From: Streptosporangium roseum DSM 43021
Lineage (GTDB): Bacteria; Actinomycetota; Actinomycetes; Streptosporangiales; Streptosporangiaceae
Length of the DNA stretch: 64,000 nt
Assembly: GCF_000024865.1 (NCBI RefSeq)
Contig: NC_013595.1
Coordinates: 5,332,001-5,396,000, forward strand
Direction of reading: 5' to 3'
Below are positions 50,393 through 58,823 of this stretch, piece by piece (the stretch's first letter is position 1; every line of letters starts with the position of its first letter). The notes under the pieces were generated by a model. It searched no databases. It was not told the origin of the DNA and saw only the letters and a list, made by a program, of their open reading frames with translations. The position numbers and the translations under genes are program-made.

Positions 50393-50863
50393 TCAGAAGG
50401 GCTTGGTGGGCAGGTACTTGCCGTCGAGGGTGATGACAGCGCGCTCGCCGCCCTCGGGGTCGGCGACCTTCTTCACATCGAGCCTGAAGTTGATCGCGCT
50501 GATGATTCCGTCACCGAACTGCTCGTGGACAAGGGCCTTCAGCGTGGTGCCGTAGACCTGGAGCATCTCGTAGAAGCGGTAGATGGTCGGGTCGGTGGGG
50601 ACGGCGCCGGCGATGGAGCCGCGGGTCGGGATGGTCTGCAGCAGCATCACCGCGTCGTCGTCCAGGCCGAGCAGCTCGGCGACCGCCTCCGCCGCGGCCT
50701 CGGGCAGGGCGTGCTGGCCGAGGACGGCGGCGGTGACGAAGGCGACCGACAGGCCGGCGGCGTCGGCGATTTGCTGCCAGGTCAGGTCCTTCCGTGTCTT
50801 CGCCTCGACGGCGGCTGCGGCCAGGGCCTGACGGGCGGTGGGGTCGAACTGGGCGTGTGCCAT
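50393..50863 (-). CDS. cynS: Cyanate hydratase (cyanase)
   Basis: A 156-residue cyanase that converts cyanate and bicarbonate to ammonia and CO2 via carbamate. The catalytic residues fall at the same numbers as in E. coli CynS: Arg96 and Glu99 in TIYRFYEMLQVYG and Ser122 in GDGIISAINF. The N-terminal helix-turn-helix-like part (LTWQQIADAAGLSVAFVTAAVLGQ) is present. AGGAAAGGAAC precedes the ATG. It lies downstream of a carbonic anhydrase gene, as in the cyn operon. Confidence 0.96.
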   Translation of the reverse strand: MAHAQFDPTARQALAAAAVEAKTRKDLTWQQIADAAGLSVAFVTAAVLGQHALPEAAAEAVAELLGLDDDAVMLLQTIPTRGSIAGAVPTDPTIYRFYEMLQVYGTTLKALVHEQFGDGIISAINFRLDVKKVADPEGGERAVITLDGKYLPTKPF

Positions 50864-50995
50864 GGGAGTGTTCCTTTCCTACAAGCCGGTCCGGGGGCGG
50901 GGAACCGGCAGGTTTCCGTGGTGTCTGGTGATTCCGGGATGCTGGACGGCGACGGGACGTCGGAGGTGGGGCTTGTCGGGTGTGGGGCTTGGAGG

Positions 50996-51604
50996 TCAGA
51001 CCGCGAGCGCGGAGGGACGGCCGGTGGCGTCGAGTTCTGCCACGGTCCCGGTGCCGATGTCGTAGATCCAGCCGTGCAGGGTGACCGTCTTTCCGGCCAG
51101 GGCGTGCGCCACCGAGGGGTGGGTGGCCAGGTTCGCCAGCTGCGTGAGCACGTTCTGCCGTACCAGCGCGGCCACCTCGCCCGTGCCCGTCTCCGTGGTC
51201 GTGACGCGGGCCCGGGAGGCGTCCGCGTGCCGCAGCCACCCGGCGACCGCGGGAAGCGCGGCCGGGTCGAGGCCGTCGGCCACGGCGGTCATCGCGCCGC
51301 AGCCGGAGTGCCCGCACACCACTATGTCGGAGACGCCCAGCACCGCGACGGCGTACTCGATGCCGGCGGCGACACCGTCAGCGGAGCCGGGGGCGTAGGC
51401 GGGCACGAGGTTGCCGGCGGTGCGGATGACGAACAGCTCGCCAGGCTCACTCTGGGTGATCAGCTCGGGTACCACGCGGGCGTCGGAGCAGCTGATGAAC
51501 AGCGTCGCCGGCTGGTGAGCGGTGGCCAGGCGCGTGAAGAGCTCCGTCTTGGCCGGGAAGACGTCTCGCTGGAAACGTGCGACTCCCTCTTCGAGATCCT
51601 GCAT
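50996..51604 (-). CDS. cynT: Beta-carbonic anhydrase (CynT-like)
   Basis: A 202-residue beta-class carbonic anhydrase. The zinc ligands are Cys39 in SCSDARVVP, His99 and Cys102 in VVCGHSGCGAMT, with the Asp41-Arg43 dyad. It regenerates bicarbonate from the CO2 produced by cyanase, preventing its loss from the cell. First gene of the leftward cyn cluster, divergent from the LysR regulator. GGGAGTG precedes the ATG. The specific CynT assignment rests on the neighbouring cyanase gene. Confidence 0.9.
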   Translation of the reverse strand: MQDLEEGVARFQRDVFPAKTELFTRLATAHQPATLFISCSDARVVPELITQSEPGELFVIRTAGNLVPAYAPGSADGVAAGIEYAVAVLGVSDIVVCGHSGCGAMTAVADGLDPAALPAVAGWLRHADASRARVTTTETGTGEVAALVRQNVLTQLANLATHPSVAHALAGKTVTLHGWIYDIGTGTVAELDATGRPSALAV

Positions 51605-51703
51605 GGTTCACTCCCTTCGATTGAAGCCGGCCTCATGGGCTGACGTAATCCACCATGCATGACATGCGGCGATAGTGTCCAAGACGGACTAACCATGATT
51701 TCC

Positions 51704-51718
51704 ATAGTTCTGGCCTAT
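51704..51718. promoter_or_regulatory. LysR-type operator candidate (T-N11-A)
   Basis: ATAG-N7-CTAT, a 15-base dyad with the T-N11-A layout of LysR-type sites, 10 bases before the GTG of the LysR gene and 100 bases from the carbonic anhydrase start. Autoregulation plus activation of cyn genes would be expected. Confidence 0.4.
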
Positions 51719-51728
51719 AGTTGTCCTC

Positions 51729-52634
51729 GTGACCCCGGAACTGCGTCACCTGCGCTATCTGATCGCCGTGGCCGAGCACGGCAACTTCACCCGCGCCGCC
51801 GAAGACCTGCGCATCTCCCAGCCCACGCTCTCGCAGCAGATCAAGCAGCTGGAACGCGCCGTGGGCGTGCAACTGCTGGACCGGAGCGGCCGCAGCGTAC
51901 GCCTCACCGACGCCGGCGAGGCGTACGTCCACTACGCCCGGCGCGCCCTGCGGGACCTGAGCGCCGCCGAACGGGCCGTCTTCGACGTGGCAGACCTGTC
52001 CCGCGGCAGCCTGCGGCTGGCGGCGACCCCGACGTTCACCGCCTATCTCATCGGGCCGCTGATCGCCGAGATGCACGCCCGCCACCCCGGCATCACCCTG
52101 GATGTCAAAGAGATGACGCAAGACCGCATCGAGTCGGGACTACTGGCCGACGAGCTCGATCTCGGAATCGCGTTCTGTGATCGCCATCTGCCCGGCATCG
52201 GCGGCACCGCCCTGTTCATGGAGACCCTCAGTCTCGTCGTCAGCGCCCATGACTCCGACGGCGAGCACCTCCGGCCGATGCCCGTCCGAGATCTCGCCAC
52301 GCGGCGGCTCGCGCTCCTCAGCGGCGAGTTCGCCACCCGAGGGCACATCGACGCCTACTTCAGGCGACAGAGTGTCAGCCCCCGCATCGTGGTGGAGGCG
52401 AACTCCATCCAGGCCCTCATCGAAATCGTTCAGCGCAGCTCCGTCGCCACCGTCCTCCCCGACGCCGTCACCCACGACCACCCCGGCCTGAGCCCGATCC
52501 CGCTCGCACCGGCCCTGCCCACCCGCACCGTCACTCTGCTGCGGCGGGAAAACGCCTACCAAAGCGCCGCCGCCCGCGCCTTCAGCGCCGCCGTCGGCGA
52601 CCATGTCCGTGCACGTGGGTACGCTCCCGCCTGA
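51729..52634 (+). CDS. LysR-family regulator (CynR-like)
   Basis: A 301-residue LysR regulator. The winged helix is at 4-60 (LRHLRYLIAVAEHGNFTRAAEDLRISQPTLSQQIKQLE). The effector domain begins GSLRLAATPTFTAYLIGPLI near 95. CynR of E. coli activates cynTS in response to cyanate; position (divergent from carbonic anhydrase and cyanase) and similarity support the same role. GTG start. Confidence 0.87.
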   Translation: MTPELRHLRYLIAVAEHGNFTRAAEDLRISQPTLSQQIKQLERAVGVQLLDRSGRSVRLTDAGEAYVHYARRALRDLSAAERAVFDVADLSRGSLRLAATPTFTAYLIGPLIAEMHARHPGITLDVKEMTQDRIESGLLADELDLGIAFCDRHLPGIGGTALFMETLSLVVSAHDSDGEHLRPMPVRDLATRRLALLSGEFATRGHIDAYFRRQSVSPRIVVEANSIQALIEIVQRSSVATVLPDAVTHDHPGLSPIPLAPALPTRTVTLLRRENAYQSAAARAFSAAVGDHVRARGYAPA

Positions 52635-52713
52635 GCGGACGTGCCAGTGAGCATCCCTCCGTTCTCCGGACATCTGGCCTGAGGTCACGCTTGATCATCA
52701 GGTTCGCGGGGCC

Positions 52714-53868
52714 TCAGGACTGGTCGCAGGTCGCGGGGCAGAACTTGACCTCGGGGTAGCGCGGGGACGGCCTGTCCAGGAGGGGCTGCCGCTTGGACTT
52801 CAGGTGCTGGTCGAGGAAGGCTGCCACGTAGGAGCGGGTGAGCTCGGCGGCGCGCGCCGCGGGCAGAACGCCGTAGGCGGGCGTGATACCGAGGGTGCCA
52901 GCCATCAGCGGGCCGTCGGTGAAGGACTGATGTTCCGCGCCCGACAGCACGAGCCAGCGCTTCCACCCGGTCAGCAGCTTCCAGTCGCGCTCCCACGAAG
53001 TGTCGCGACCGCCGGGGACGTGCTGCGGCGAACCCAGGAACATGAACGGCCGGGAGAACCCGCTCTTGGGGATGCGGGCGTAGGTGGTGCCGTCCATGTC
53101 GATGCCGGCGCGCACGCGGGAGTCCTTCACCATGGTCGCCATGGCGCTGGCCCCGCCGATCGACTGGCCCGCCATCGCGATTTTGGAGCGGTCGATCAGG
53201 TCAGAACCGTCCCATTTCGATGGCAGCTGGTCGAGCACGAAGGAGACGTCGGCCGCCCGTCCCGCGACCACCCCCGTGCCGAAGCCCGGGTCGGTGTCGC
53301 TGTCGCAGGCGAGGCATTCGGCGACCCGCCCGCCGGGGAAGGTCGTGGCGTAGCTCTCGTAGGTGTGGTCGATCCCGGCCACCACGTACCCGCGGCTGGC
53401 CAGGTCCTCGGCCAGGGACGTGAGGGTGATCATCGGATTGGTGAAGCCTGGGGAGATCACCACCAGCGGCAGGTTCCGGCCCGCGGGTTCGGCGTCTTTG
53501 ATGGCGTTGGTGCGCGTCTTGCTGAGCGTGTCGTCCGGCACGCCCCCGATCCCCAAGCGCCTCAGGGTGAGCTCCGATTCCTTCGGCGTCATGTACGGCG
53601 CCCGCTGCCCGTCTCGCTGCTCGGTCGGATACCACAGGGTGACCTTGAGCTCCCTGGCGTCGGCGTCGAGGTTCCAGGGATCGGGGCGGGAGGCGTCTTT
53701 CAGATACAGGGCGGTGGTGCCGACCGGATGGGCGCCTGTGGGGGCGGGCAGGGTGGCGGGGCCGGTCGGCGTGGCCGACGGAGCCGCTGACCGGGGCGGC
53801 GTGGGCGCGGAGCAGGCGGACGCGGCCAGGACGACCAGTCCCGCGGCGACTGCCAGGATCTGTCTCAT
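52714..53868 (-). CDS. Secreted PAF-acetylhydrolase-like lipoprotein
   Basis: A 384-residue alpha/beta hydrolase with a lipoprotein signal (VVLAASACSAP, Cys about 19) and a Pro/Ala-rich linker. It has the plasma PAF-acetylhydrolase/esterase layout: LKVTLWYPTEQ, PLVVISPGFTN, the nucleophile elbow GQSIGG, an Asp in GIDMDGTTY, and the His region GAEHQSFTDGPL. It would cleave short ester chains outside the membrane. The ATG lies 12 bases after the S41 protease stop, so it is the last gene of the GntR-ABC operon. Confidence 0.86.
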   Translation of the reverse strand: MRQILAVAAGLVVLAASACSAPTPPRSAAPSATPTGPATLPAPTGAHPVGTTALYLKDASRPDPWNLDADARELKVTLWYPTEQRDGQRAPYMTPKESELTLRRLGIGGVPDDTLSKTRTNAIKDAEPAGRNLPLVVISPGFTNPMITLTSLAEDLASRGYVVAGIDHTYESYATTFPGGRVAECLACDSDTDPGFGTGVVAGRAADVSFVLDQLPSKWDGSDLIDRSKIAMAGQSIGGASAMATMVKDSRVRAGIDMDGTTYARIPKSGFSRPFMFLGSPQHVPGGRDTSWERDWKLLTGWKRWLVLSGAEHQSFTDGPLMAGTLGITPAYGVLPAARAAELTRSYVAAFLDQHLKSKRQPLLDRPSPRYPEVKFCPATCDQS

Positions 53869-53880
53869 CGAGAGGTCCCT

Positions 53881-55299
53881 TCACTCGTTCAGCAAGGTCA
53901 GGGCCTTGGCCAGCGCGGGGTCGCGCCCGGCGGCCGCGTCCTTCGGGGTCAGGGGCACGTGGTGGTCGGGCGGCACGCCGATCCGGTCGATCACCTCGCG
54001 CTTGGGCCCGAGGTGGTGCCTGGCGGGGAAGCTCAGGCTGGTGTTGTTGCCGAGCAGGTACGGCTGCGCCGGGCCGGAGATGACGCCGGCGGTTCTGGTG
54101 CCGACCAGCCGGCCGAGGCGCAGGTCCTTGACCGCGGAGCTGAAGTGCTCGCACGCCGAGGCGCAACTGCGGTCGGTGAGCACCATCAGCGGCAGGTCGA
54201 TCAGCTCGACGGTGTCGTCGGTCCGCGAAGTTTCGCACTTGCCGTCCACGGTGCACTGGTAGGCGGTGACCTTGCCGTGGCCGAACGCGCTTACCAGCCG
54301 GGTCGCCTCCACGGGGCTGCCGCCGCCGTTGCCGCGCAGGTCCAGCACGACGCCGGACAGGGTCCGGCCGGCGCGCAGTCTGGAGATCGCCTTGAAGACC
54401 CTGTCCGCGGAGTCGGGAGCGAACCCGCGCAGCCGTACATAGGCGATGTCGTCGTCCAGCAGCTTCGAGGTCACCACTTGCAGGGCGGCCAGATCCCGCT
54501 GGTAGAGGCCGGGCTTGAGCGTCACGCTCCAGCGGCGGCCGGTGCTCTGCCGCAGGAGCCGCAATCGGACCGGGCGCGCCTCCGGGTACCCCGGGTAGAG
54601 GGCGGCGATCGCGGGAGTGGCCTTCCCGTCGATGAAGGGCGCCGATCCGTTGACCGATTCGATGATGTCGCCCGGGCGCAGCCCGGCCGCTTGCGCCGCG
54701 CCGCCCTGCACGGTGGTGACGAACAGCGGGGGGAGGGCGACGCCGGGGTTGCCGTCCACCTGCGGGCCATTGACGTTCGCCTGGAAACCCAGGCCGTAGC
54801 CGTCGCCGTCGTAGTAGTCGGGCGGCCGCTTGACGTCGTGCGCCCAGCGGGCGTGGTTGTCGCCGAGGCTGGCCACGATGGCCTCCAGGGTGACGACGGC
54901 GAGCTTGTCGCGGAGGTCGGGGACCTGATCGGTGGTCTCGCGGTAGGCGGCCTCGAAGGCGGTCCAGTCGGTCTTGCGGTCGCCGGTCAGCGCGGGCATG
55001 GTCGCCTCGGGCACGTCGCGGCCGTTGCGGTTGAGCTCTTGGGTCAGGGCGACGAATCCGGCGCTCAGCAGCGAGCGGGCGTCCAGCGTGGCGCCGCTGT
55101 AGTAGTTGCCGAGGAGGCAGAAGTAGGCCTGTTCGATCACGTCGATCGTGGTGGCCGTCTCCGCCCCGGGAACTCCCCGGGGCGCTGCGCAGACCGTACC
55201 GGCCGCCGTGCTCGCCTGGCTGCGCGGCGGCGCCGGTGCCGTGCAGGCCGCCGCCGCCGCGAGGGCGAGCCCGGCGGCCGCGATCCTGATGATGGTCAT
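53881..55299 (-). CDS. S41-family peptidase lipoprotein with PDZ domain
   Basis: A 472-residue protein. The ATG at 55299 overlaps the permease stop (ATGA) and gives a lipoprotein signal (LALAAAAACTAP). A helical region precedes a PDZ domain (GGAAQAAGLRPGDIIESVNG, about 205), then the S41 core: GVVLDLRGNGGG near 315 and the nucleophile block RSCASACEHFSSAV near 370, followed by VGTRTAGV where CtpA-type enzymes have their Lys. The pattern is nearer the tricorn-like/non-CtpA branch. Acts outside the membrane, perhaps on peptides or envelope proteins linked to the adjacent transporter. Confidence 0.85.
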   Translation of the reverse strand: MTIIRIAAAGLALAAAAACTAPAPPRSQASTAAGTVCAAPRGVPGAETATTIDVIEQAYFCLLGNYYSGATLDARSLLSAGFVALTQELNRNGRDVPEATMPALTGDRKTDWTAFEAAYRETTDQVPDLRDKLAVVTLEAIVASLGDNHARWAHDVKRPPDYYDGDGYGLGFQANVNGPQVDGNPGVALPPLFVTTVQGGAAQAAGLRPGDIIESVNGSAPFIDGKATPAIAALYPGYPEARPVRLRLLRQSTGRRWSVTLKPGLYQRDLAALQVVTSKLLDDDIAYVRLRGFAPDSADRVFKAISRLRAGRTLSGVVLDLRGNGGGSPVEATRLVSAFGHGKVTAYQCTVDGKCETSRTDDTVELIDLPLMVLTDRSCASACEHFSSAVKDLRLGRLVGTRTAGVISGPAQPYLLGNNTSLSFPARHHLGPKREVIDRIGVPPDHHVPLTPKDAAAGRDPALAKALTLLNE

Positions 55300-56342
55300 G
55301 ACAGGCGCCTGCGGATCCACCAGAAGCAGAACCACGACAGGCCGAGGGTGAGCAGGGCGTAGATCCCGGTCTCGATCCACTGGAAGGGCCAGAATCGCTC
55401 AAGGGGCTGGTAGGTCGCCTGCTGCCGGTAGCCGAGCCGGTTGATCCCGACAATGCAGCCGTCCCCGCCGCCCGCCGACGGTGCGCAGGGGCCCGACGTG
55501 GTGGAGATCTTGGCGGCGGCGAAGCCGCCTTCGGTGCCGAGCGCACGCCCGGACGGACCGACCAGGTTGGAGGACAGGACCCAGGCGCCCGCGTGACCGG
55601 GAACGGCCGACCTCAGTTGAATCTCCACATATCCGCCTCGGTCCCGGTTTATGCCGATGCCGTCCACGTTCGTCTTGCCGAGCTCGAAGGTCGAGGTGAT
55701 CGGGGGCATCAGGTGGGGCCGGACCAGCATCGGCATGGCGAGCTGGAACGCGGCGAAGACGGCCAGAGTCAGGGCCATGGCGGGCAGCGTGCGGCGCGCC
55801 AGCATGCCCACGGTCACGCCGAGGACGAAGGTGAAGGCCGCATACCCCATCGGGGCGATGCCGCGCGCGCCGAACACCAGGGGAGCCATCAGGGCCAAGT
55901 GCTCAGCGGCTGATTTGTCCAGAGGGTCGGACCACCAGGTCACCATGAGGCCGCACAGGCCGGCGGCGGCCACGGCGGTCAAGCCCATGAGCCCGAGCTT
56001 GACCGCCAGCCAGCGGCCGCGGGTGATGCTCTGGTTCCACACCATCAGGTGCGTGCCCGCCTCCAGCTCGCGGGTGATCAACGGTGCTCCCCAGAAGAGC
56101 CCGGCGAGGGCGGGCAGGAGCAGCACGACGAGAGTCAGGGCCATGAACGAGGTCTCGTGCCCGCCGATGAAGTGGTCGTAGAAGCGGTCGCAGGTGTTGT
56201 CCTGGGTGCAGGCTGCGATCCCGGCGGAGTAGTCGGAGGCCAAGCCGGGGCCGGTCAGGGCCAGGACGGTGGCGAGGATGACGAGCAGGGCGGCCATCGT
56301 CGCGGCCGAGCCGCGGAACTGGCGCCAGGTCAGCCAGATCAT
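55296..56342 (-). CDS. ABC-2 type transporter permease
   Basis: A 348-residue membrane protein with about six membrane segments. The first segment starts at once (TMAALLVILATVLALTGPGLA), a long soluble loop lies between segments 5 and 6 (about 210-310, with three cysteines), and the protein ends in an aromatic-rich segment FCFWWIRRRLS. Paired with the ATPase gene upstream by an ATGA overlap. Resembles permeases of YtrA-type GntR operons that respond to cell-wall antibiotics. Confidence 0.85.
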   Translation of the reverse strand: MIWLTWRQFRGSAATMAALLVILATVLALTGPGLASDYSAGIAACTQDNTCDRFYDHFIGGHETSFMALTLVVLLLPALAGLFWGAPLITRELEAGTHLMVWNQSITRGRWLAVKLGLMGLTAVAAAGLCGLMVTWWSDPLDKSAAEHLALMAPLVFGARGIAPMGYAAFTFVLGVTVGMLARRTLPAMALTLAVFAAFQLAMPMLVRPHLMPPITSTFELGKTNVDGIGINRDRGGYVEIQLRSAVPGHAGAWVLSSNLVGPSGRALGTEGGFAAAKISTTSGPCAPSAGGGDGCIVGINRLGYRQQATYQPLERFWPFQWIETGIYALLTLGLSWFCFWWIRRRLS

Positions 56343-57226
56343 CGCTGCACCTCCAGGGCGACTCGCTGGTCCATGGTGCGCTTGTCCATGTAGGCCAGGA
56401 CGAGGTCCTCCAGACCGAGTTGGGTGACCGTCCAGGCGGGGTCGTGGATCGGGGCGTCGGTGCGGACCACATACGTGCTCTGCCGGTCGGTGTGGCGCGC
56501 GCAGACCACGCGCTGGTCGGCGGGGAGCCGGTCGGGATCGCGGCGCGGGCCGGTGAGCCGGTGATGGGTGGCCAGCAGCTGGTCGACCTCCCCGGCCACC
56601 TGGACGCGAGAGTCGACGAGCACGATCAGGAAGTCACACACCCGTTCCAGATCGGAGACCAGGTGGGAGGAGAGCACCACGCTGAACTCATGCTCGACCG
56701 TGGCCTCCATCAGCCCCTGCAGAAACTCGCGGCGGGCCAGCGGGTCGAGCGAGGCGACCGGCTCGTCCAGGATCAGCAGCTCGGGCCGCTTGGCCAGGCC
56801 CAGGGTGAGGGCGAGCTGAGCACGCTGGCCGCCCGACAGCTTGCCTGCCCGCTGGGCGGGATCGAGACCGAGTTGCGCGATCCGGTCCCGCGCCATGGCG
56901 GCGTCCCAGCGGGGGTTGAGCCTCGCTCCCAGCCGCAGGTGATCGGCGACGCTCAGCCCGGCGTAGACGGGGGTGTCCTGGGCGACGAACCCGACCCTGG
57001 CCAGCTGCGCGGGCGTGTCCCCGGGCCGGCTGCCGAGCACGATGATGCCGCCCGCCGTCGGCTCCAGCTGGCCGCTGGCCAGCTTCAGCAGCGTCGTCTT
57101 ACCGGCTCCGTTGGGACCCACCAACCCCACGACGTGGCCCGCCGGGATGTCGATGGTGAACTCACGCAGCGCCCAGCGCTTGCCGTATTTCCTGCCCAGT
57201 CCCTGGGCCTGCAGGACAGCGTTCAC
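56339..57226 (-). CDS. ABC transporter ATP-binding protein
   Basis: A 295-residue ATPase. Walker A is GPNGAGKTT near 37, the Q-loop region is GFVAQDTPVYAGLSV, the signature is LSGGQRAQLALTLGLA near 130, Walker B is LLILDEPVASLD, and the switch is SSHLVSDLERVCD. The C-terminal 70 residues are an accessory domain. ATGA overlaps on both sides tie it to the GntR regulator and the permease. Confidence 0.92.
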   Translation of the reverse strand: MNAVLQAQGLGRKYGKRWALREFTIDIPAGHVVGLVGPNGAGKTTLLKLASGQLEPTAGGIIVLGSRPGDTPAQLARVGFVAQDTPVYAGLSVADHLRLGARLNPRWDAAMARDRIAQLGLDPAQRAGKLSGGQRAQLALTLGLAKRPELLILDEPVASLDPLARREFLQGLMEATVEHEFSVVLSSHLVSDLERVCDFLIVLVDSRVQVAGEVDQLLATHHRLTGPRRDPDRLPADQRVVCARHTDRQSTYVVRTDAPIHDPAWTVTQLGLEDLVLAYMDKRTMDQRVALEVQR

Positions 57227-57627
57227 GCTATGTCCTCCTGAGCGGTGGTCCGAAAGGTGGTCATGAACAGGGCCTCGATGCTTTCGTCGTCGAGGCCGGC
57301 CCGGCGTGCCTTGGCCAGCCAGCGCTGCAGTTCCAGCCGCAGCGGGCCGTGCGCGGCCAGCGAGGCGTTGGTGAGCGTCGCCGTCACGAACGTCCCCACC
57401 CCCGGCCGGGCGGCGACCAGGCCCTCGTGCTCGAGCTCCCGGTAGGCCTTCAGGACGGTGTTGGCGTTGATCGCCAAGTGCGCCACGACCTCCTTGACGG
57501 TCGGCATCTGGTCACCCTCGCGCAGCACGCCGAGCCGCAGCGCATGCCGTACTTGCTGGACCAGCTGCAGGTACGGCGAAACACCCGACCTGCCGTCCAG
57601 ATGGAACTCGATCACCGGCTTCTCCAT
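57223..57627 (-). CDS. YtrA-type GntR regulator
   Basis: A 134-residue short GntR regulator: winged helix (about 10-78, PYLQLVQQVRHALRLGVLREGDQMPTVKEVVAHLAINANTVLKAYRELE) followed by a small helical tail, the YtrA layout. Such regulators repress their own operon, here regulator-ATPase-permease-S41 protease-esterase. The ATG is three bases from the putative operator, so repression by promoter blocking is expected. Confidence 0.9.
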   Translation of the reverse strand: MEKPVIEFHLDGRSGVSPYLQLVQQVRHALRLGVLREGDQMPTVKEVVAHLAINANTVLKAYRELEHEGLVAARPGVGTFVTATLTNASLAAHGPLRLELQRWLAKARRAGLDDESIEALFMTTFRTTAQEDIA

Positions 57628-57630
57628 TTA

Positions 57631-57645
57631 TCTAGCCTGCTAGTA
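57631..57645. promoter_or_regulatory. Operator candidate upstream of YtrA-type regulator
   Basis: CTAG-CCTG-CTAG dyad at 57632-57643 within TCTAGCCTGCTAGTA, followed by an AT-rich stretch that could hold the -10 element. YtrA-type sites are short inverted repeats in this position. It lies 3-18 bases before the ATG. Confidence 0.5.
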
Positions 57646-58136
57646 CTTTAGAGTCCCAGATGTTAAAGGATCATAAAGATCGCTGTACAGGCCTCGCCCG
57701 GGGGTGCCCGAAGCGGTCCATCGCTCCTCAGCCCTACGCCGGGCAGATCTCTCCCCGCCTCGCCGAACGGCTGAGGTGTGGCGGGGGATCCTCGACCTGA
57801 ACGTGCTGGGCACGTGGCAGACGTCCGTGGCGGCCACGCAGCCACGCCACCCCGTCGACGACGATGCTCCCGGGCCCGTCCCCGGTGTTCCATGCCCGCG
57901 CATCCACCCGCCGCGCGAACTCCCCTGTTTCCTCAGGCCCCGCGCCGCCCAGCGCGCTTTATCCGCGCAGGGGGGTTCACGAGTGGTGCCGGCCGGCGAC
58001 TTCACGGACGTATGAAGATCGCTTCCCGAGCACAGGATGTTCGTTTCCCGGAGAGGGTCCGATGTGCTTGTGTTGCGTCCCCGGCAGGGTCCGGCCGGAG
58101 GACTTGCACGGGCGGCACGGCATGTAGGTTGAGATC
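57646..58136. other. Gene-free stretch with an SDR fragment
   Basis: About 490 bases without an intact gene. On the plus strand at about 57764-57838 the frame TAEVWRGILDLNVLGTWQTS matches the helix-5 region of short-chain dehydrogenases, with nothing of the gene before or after it. The rest, including the run before 58137, is unrecognised. Confidence 0.4.
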
Positions 58137-58787
58137 GTGGATCTTCCTTCCCATTGGCTGCCCCGGCCCTCTGCCAGCCCGGACGACAAGACCCTGGCCG
58201 ACTTCGCCGCGTTGCTCGCTGACGCGGTTGCCCAAGGTCCCGACAAGCCGATTGCCTATACCTTGGCCGCGCCGAAGTGGCAGTTCCTCTGCTACGTCGC
58301 CGAGCAAGCCGGATACGTTCTCCACGGCTCGAACAATCCCTCGATCGAGCGCTTTGATCCACGCCGGTCCTACGACAGCGACGCCTTCGGTAATCGCACA
58401 GCCGTCTATGCCGCGTCGGACGGCATCTGGCCGATGTTCTACGCGATACTCAACCGCGATCATCCGCTGTCGATGGTCAACTCGTGCAGCGACCTCGCCG
58501 GCGAGACCTACTACTACTTCTCCATCAGCCGGCCTGTAGTCGACCTCGGCCCATGGCAGGAAGGAACGGTCTATCTCCTGTCCGCCGAGGGGTTCGAGCA
58601 TCAGCCTCCGATACGAGGTGTTCGCCAGCGCCAGGTGGCCAAACTGGCGCCGGCCCAGCCGGTGGCCAAGATCCGGGTGATGCCCGAGGAATTCCCATTC
58701 CTCAGTGACGTGCGCGGACACGACGACGCGGTGGTTCATGCCCGATCCGCAGCCGACCCCGACGGCTTCCCCTGGATCGACGGCTGA
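58137..58787 (+). CDS. Unrecognised protein with an HGS motif (possible ADP-ribosyltransferase-like fold)
   Basis: A 216-residue protein of no family I can name. Visible features: YVLHGSNNPSIERFDPRR near 60, FGNRTAVYAASDGIWPMFYAI near 83, a GETYYYFSI strand near 122, and GTVYLLSAEGFE near 141. A His-Gly-Ser followed by a later aromatic strand and a surface Glu is also seen in ADP-ribosyltransferase folds, but this is only a motif-level resemblance. GTG start; no strong ribosome site (GGAGGACTTG lies too far upstream). Codon use looks normal for the region, so it is probably a real gene. Confidence 0.6.
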   Translation: MDLPSHWLPRPSASPDDKTLADFAALLADAVAQGPDKPIAYTLAAPKWQFLCYVAEQAGYVLHGSNNPSIERFDPRRSYDSDAFGNRTAVYAASDGIWPMFYAILNRDHPLSMVNSCSDLAGETYYYFSISRPVVDLGPWQEGTVYLLSAEGFEHQPPIRGVRQRQVAKLAPAQPVAKIRVMPEEFPFLSDVRGHDDAVVHARSAADPDGFPWIDG

Positions 58788-58823
58788 CCGTTGACCGGCA
58801 GGGACCGAAGGTAAGATCACTGG

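Noticed and set aside
52680..52725. CTGAGG/CCTCAG inverted repeat between the convergent LysR and esterase genes as a terminator
   Set aside because: Arms of six bases with a loop of about 30 are too weak to claim.
53201..55546. 781-codon minus-strand frame over the S41 and esterase genes
   Set aside because: It is a third frame of the same strand with extreme Arg/Pro/Gly content; the S41 and lipoprotein frames carry the motifs and overlaps.
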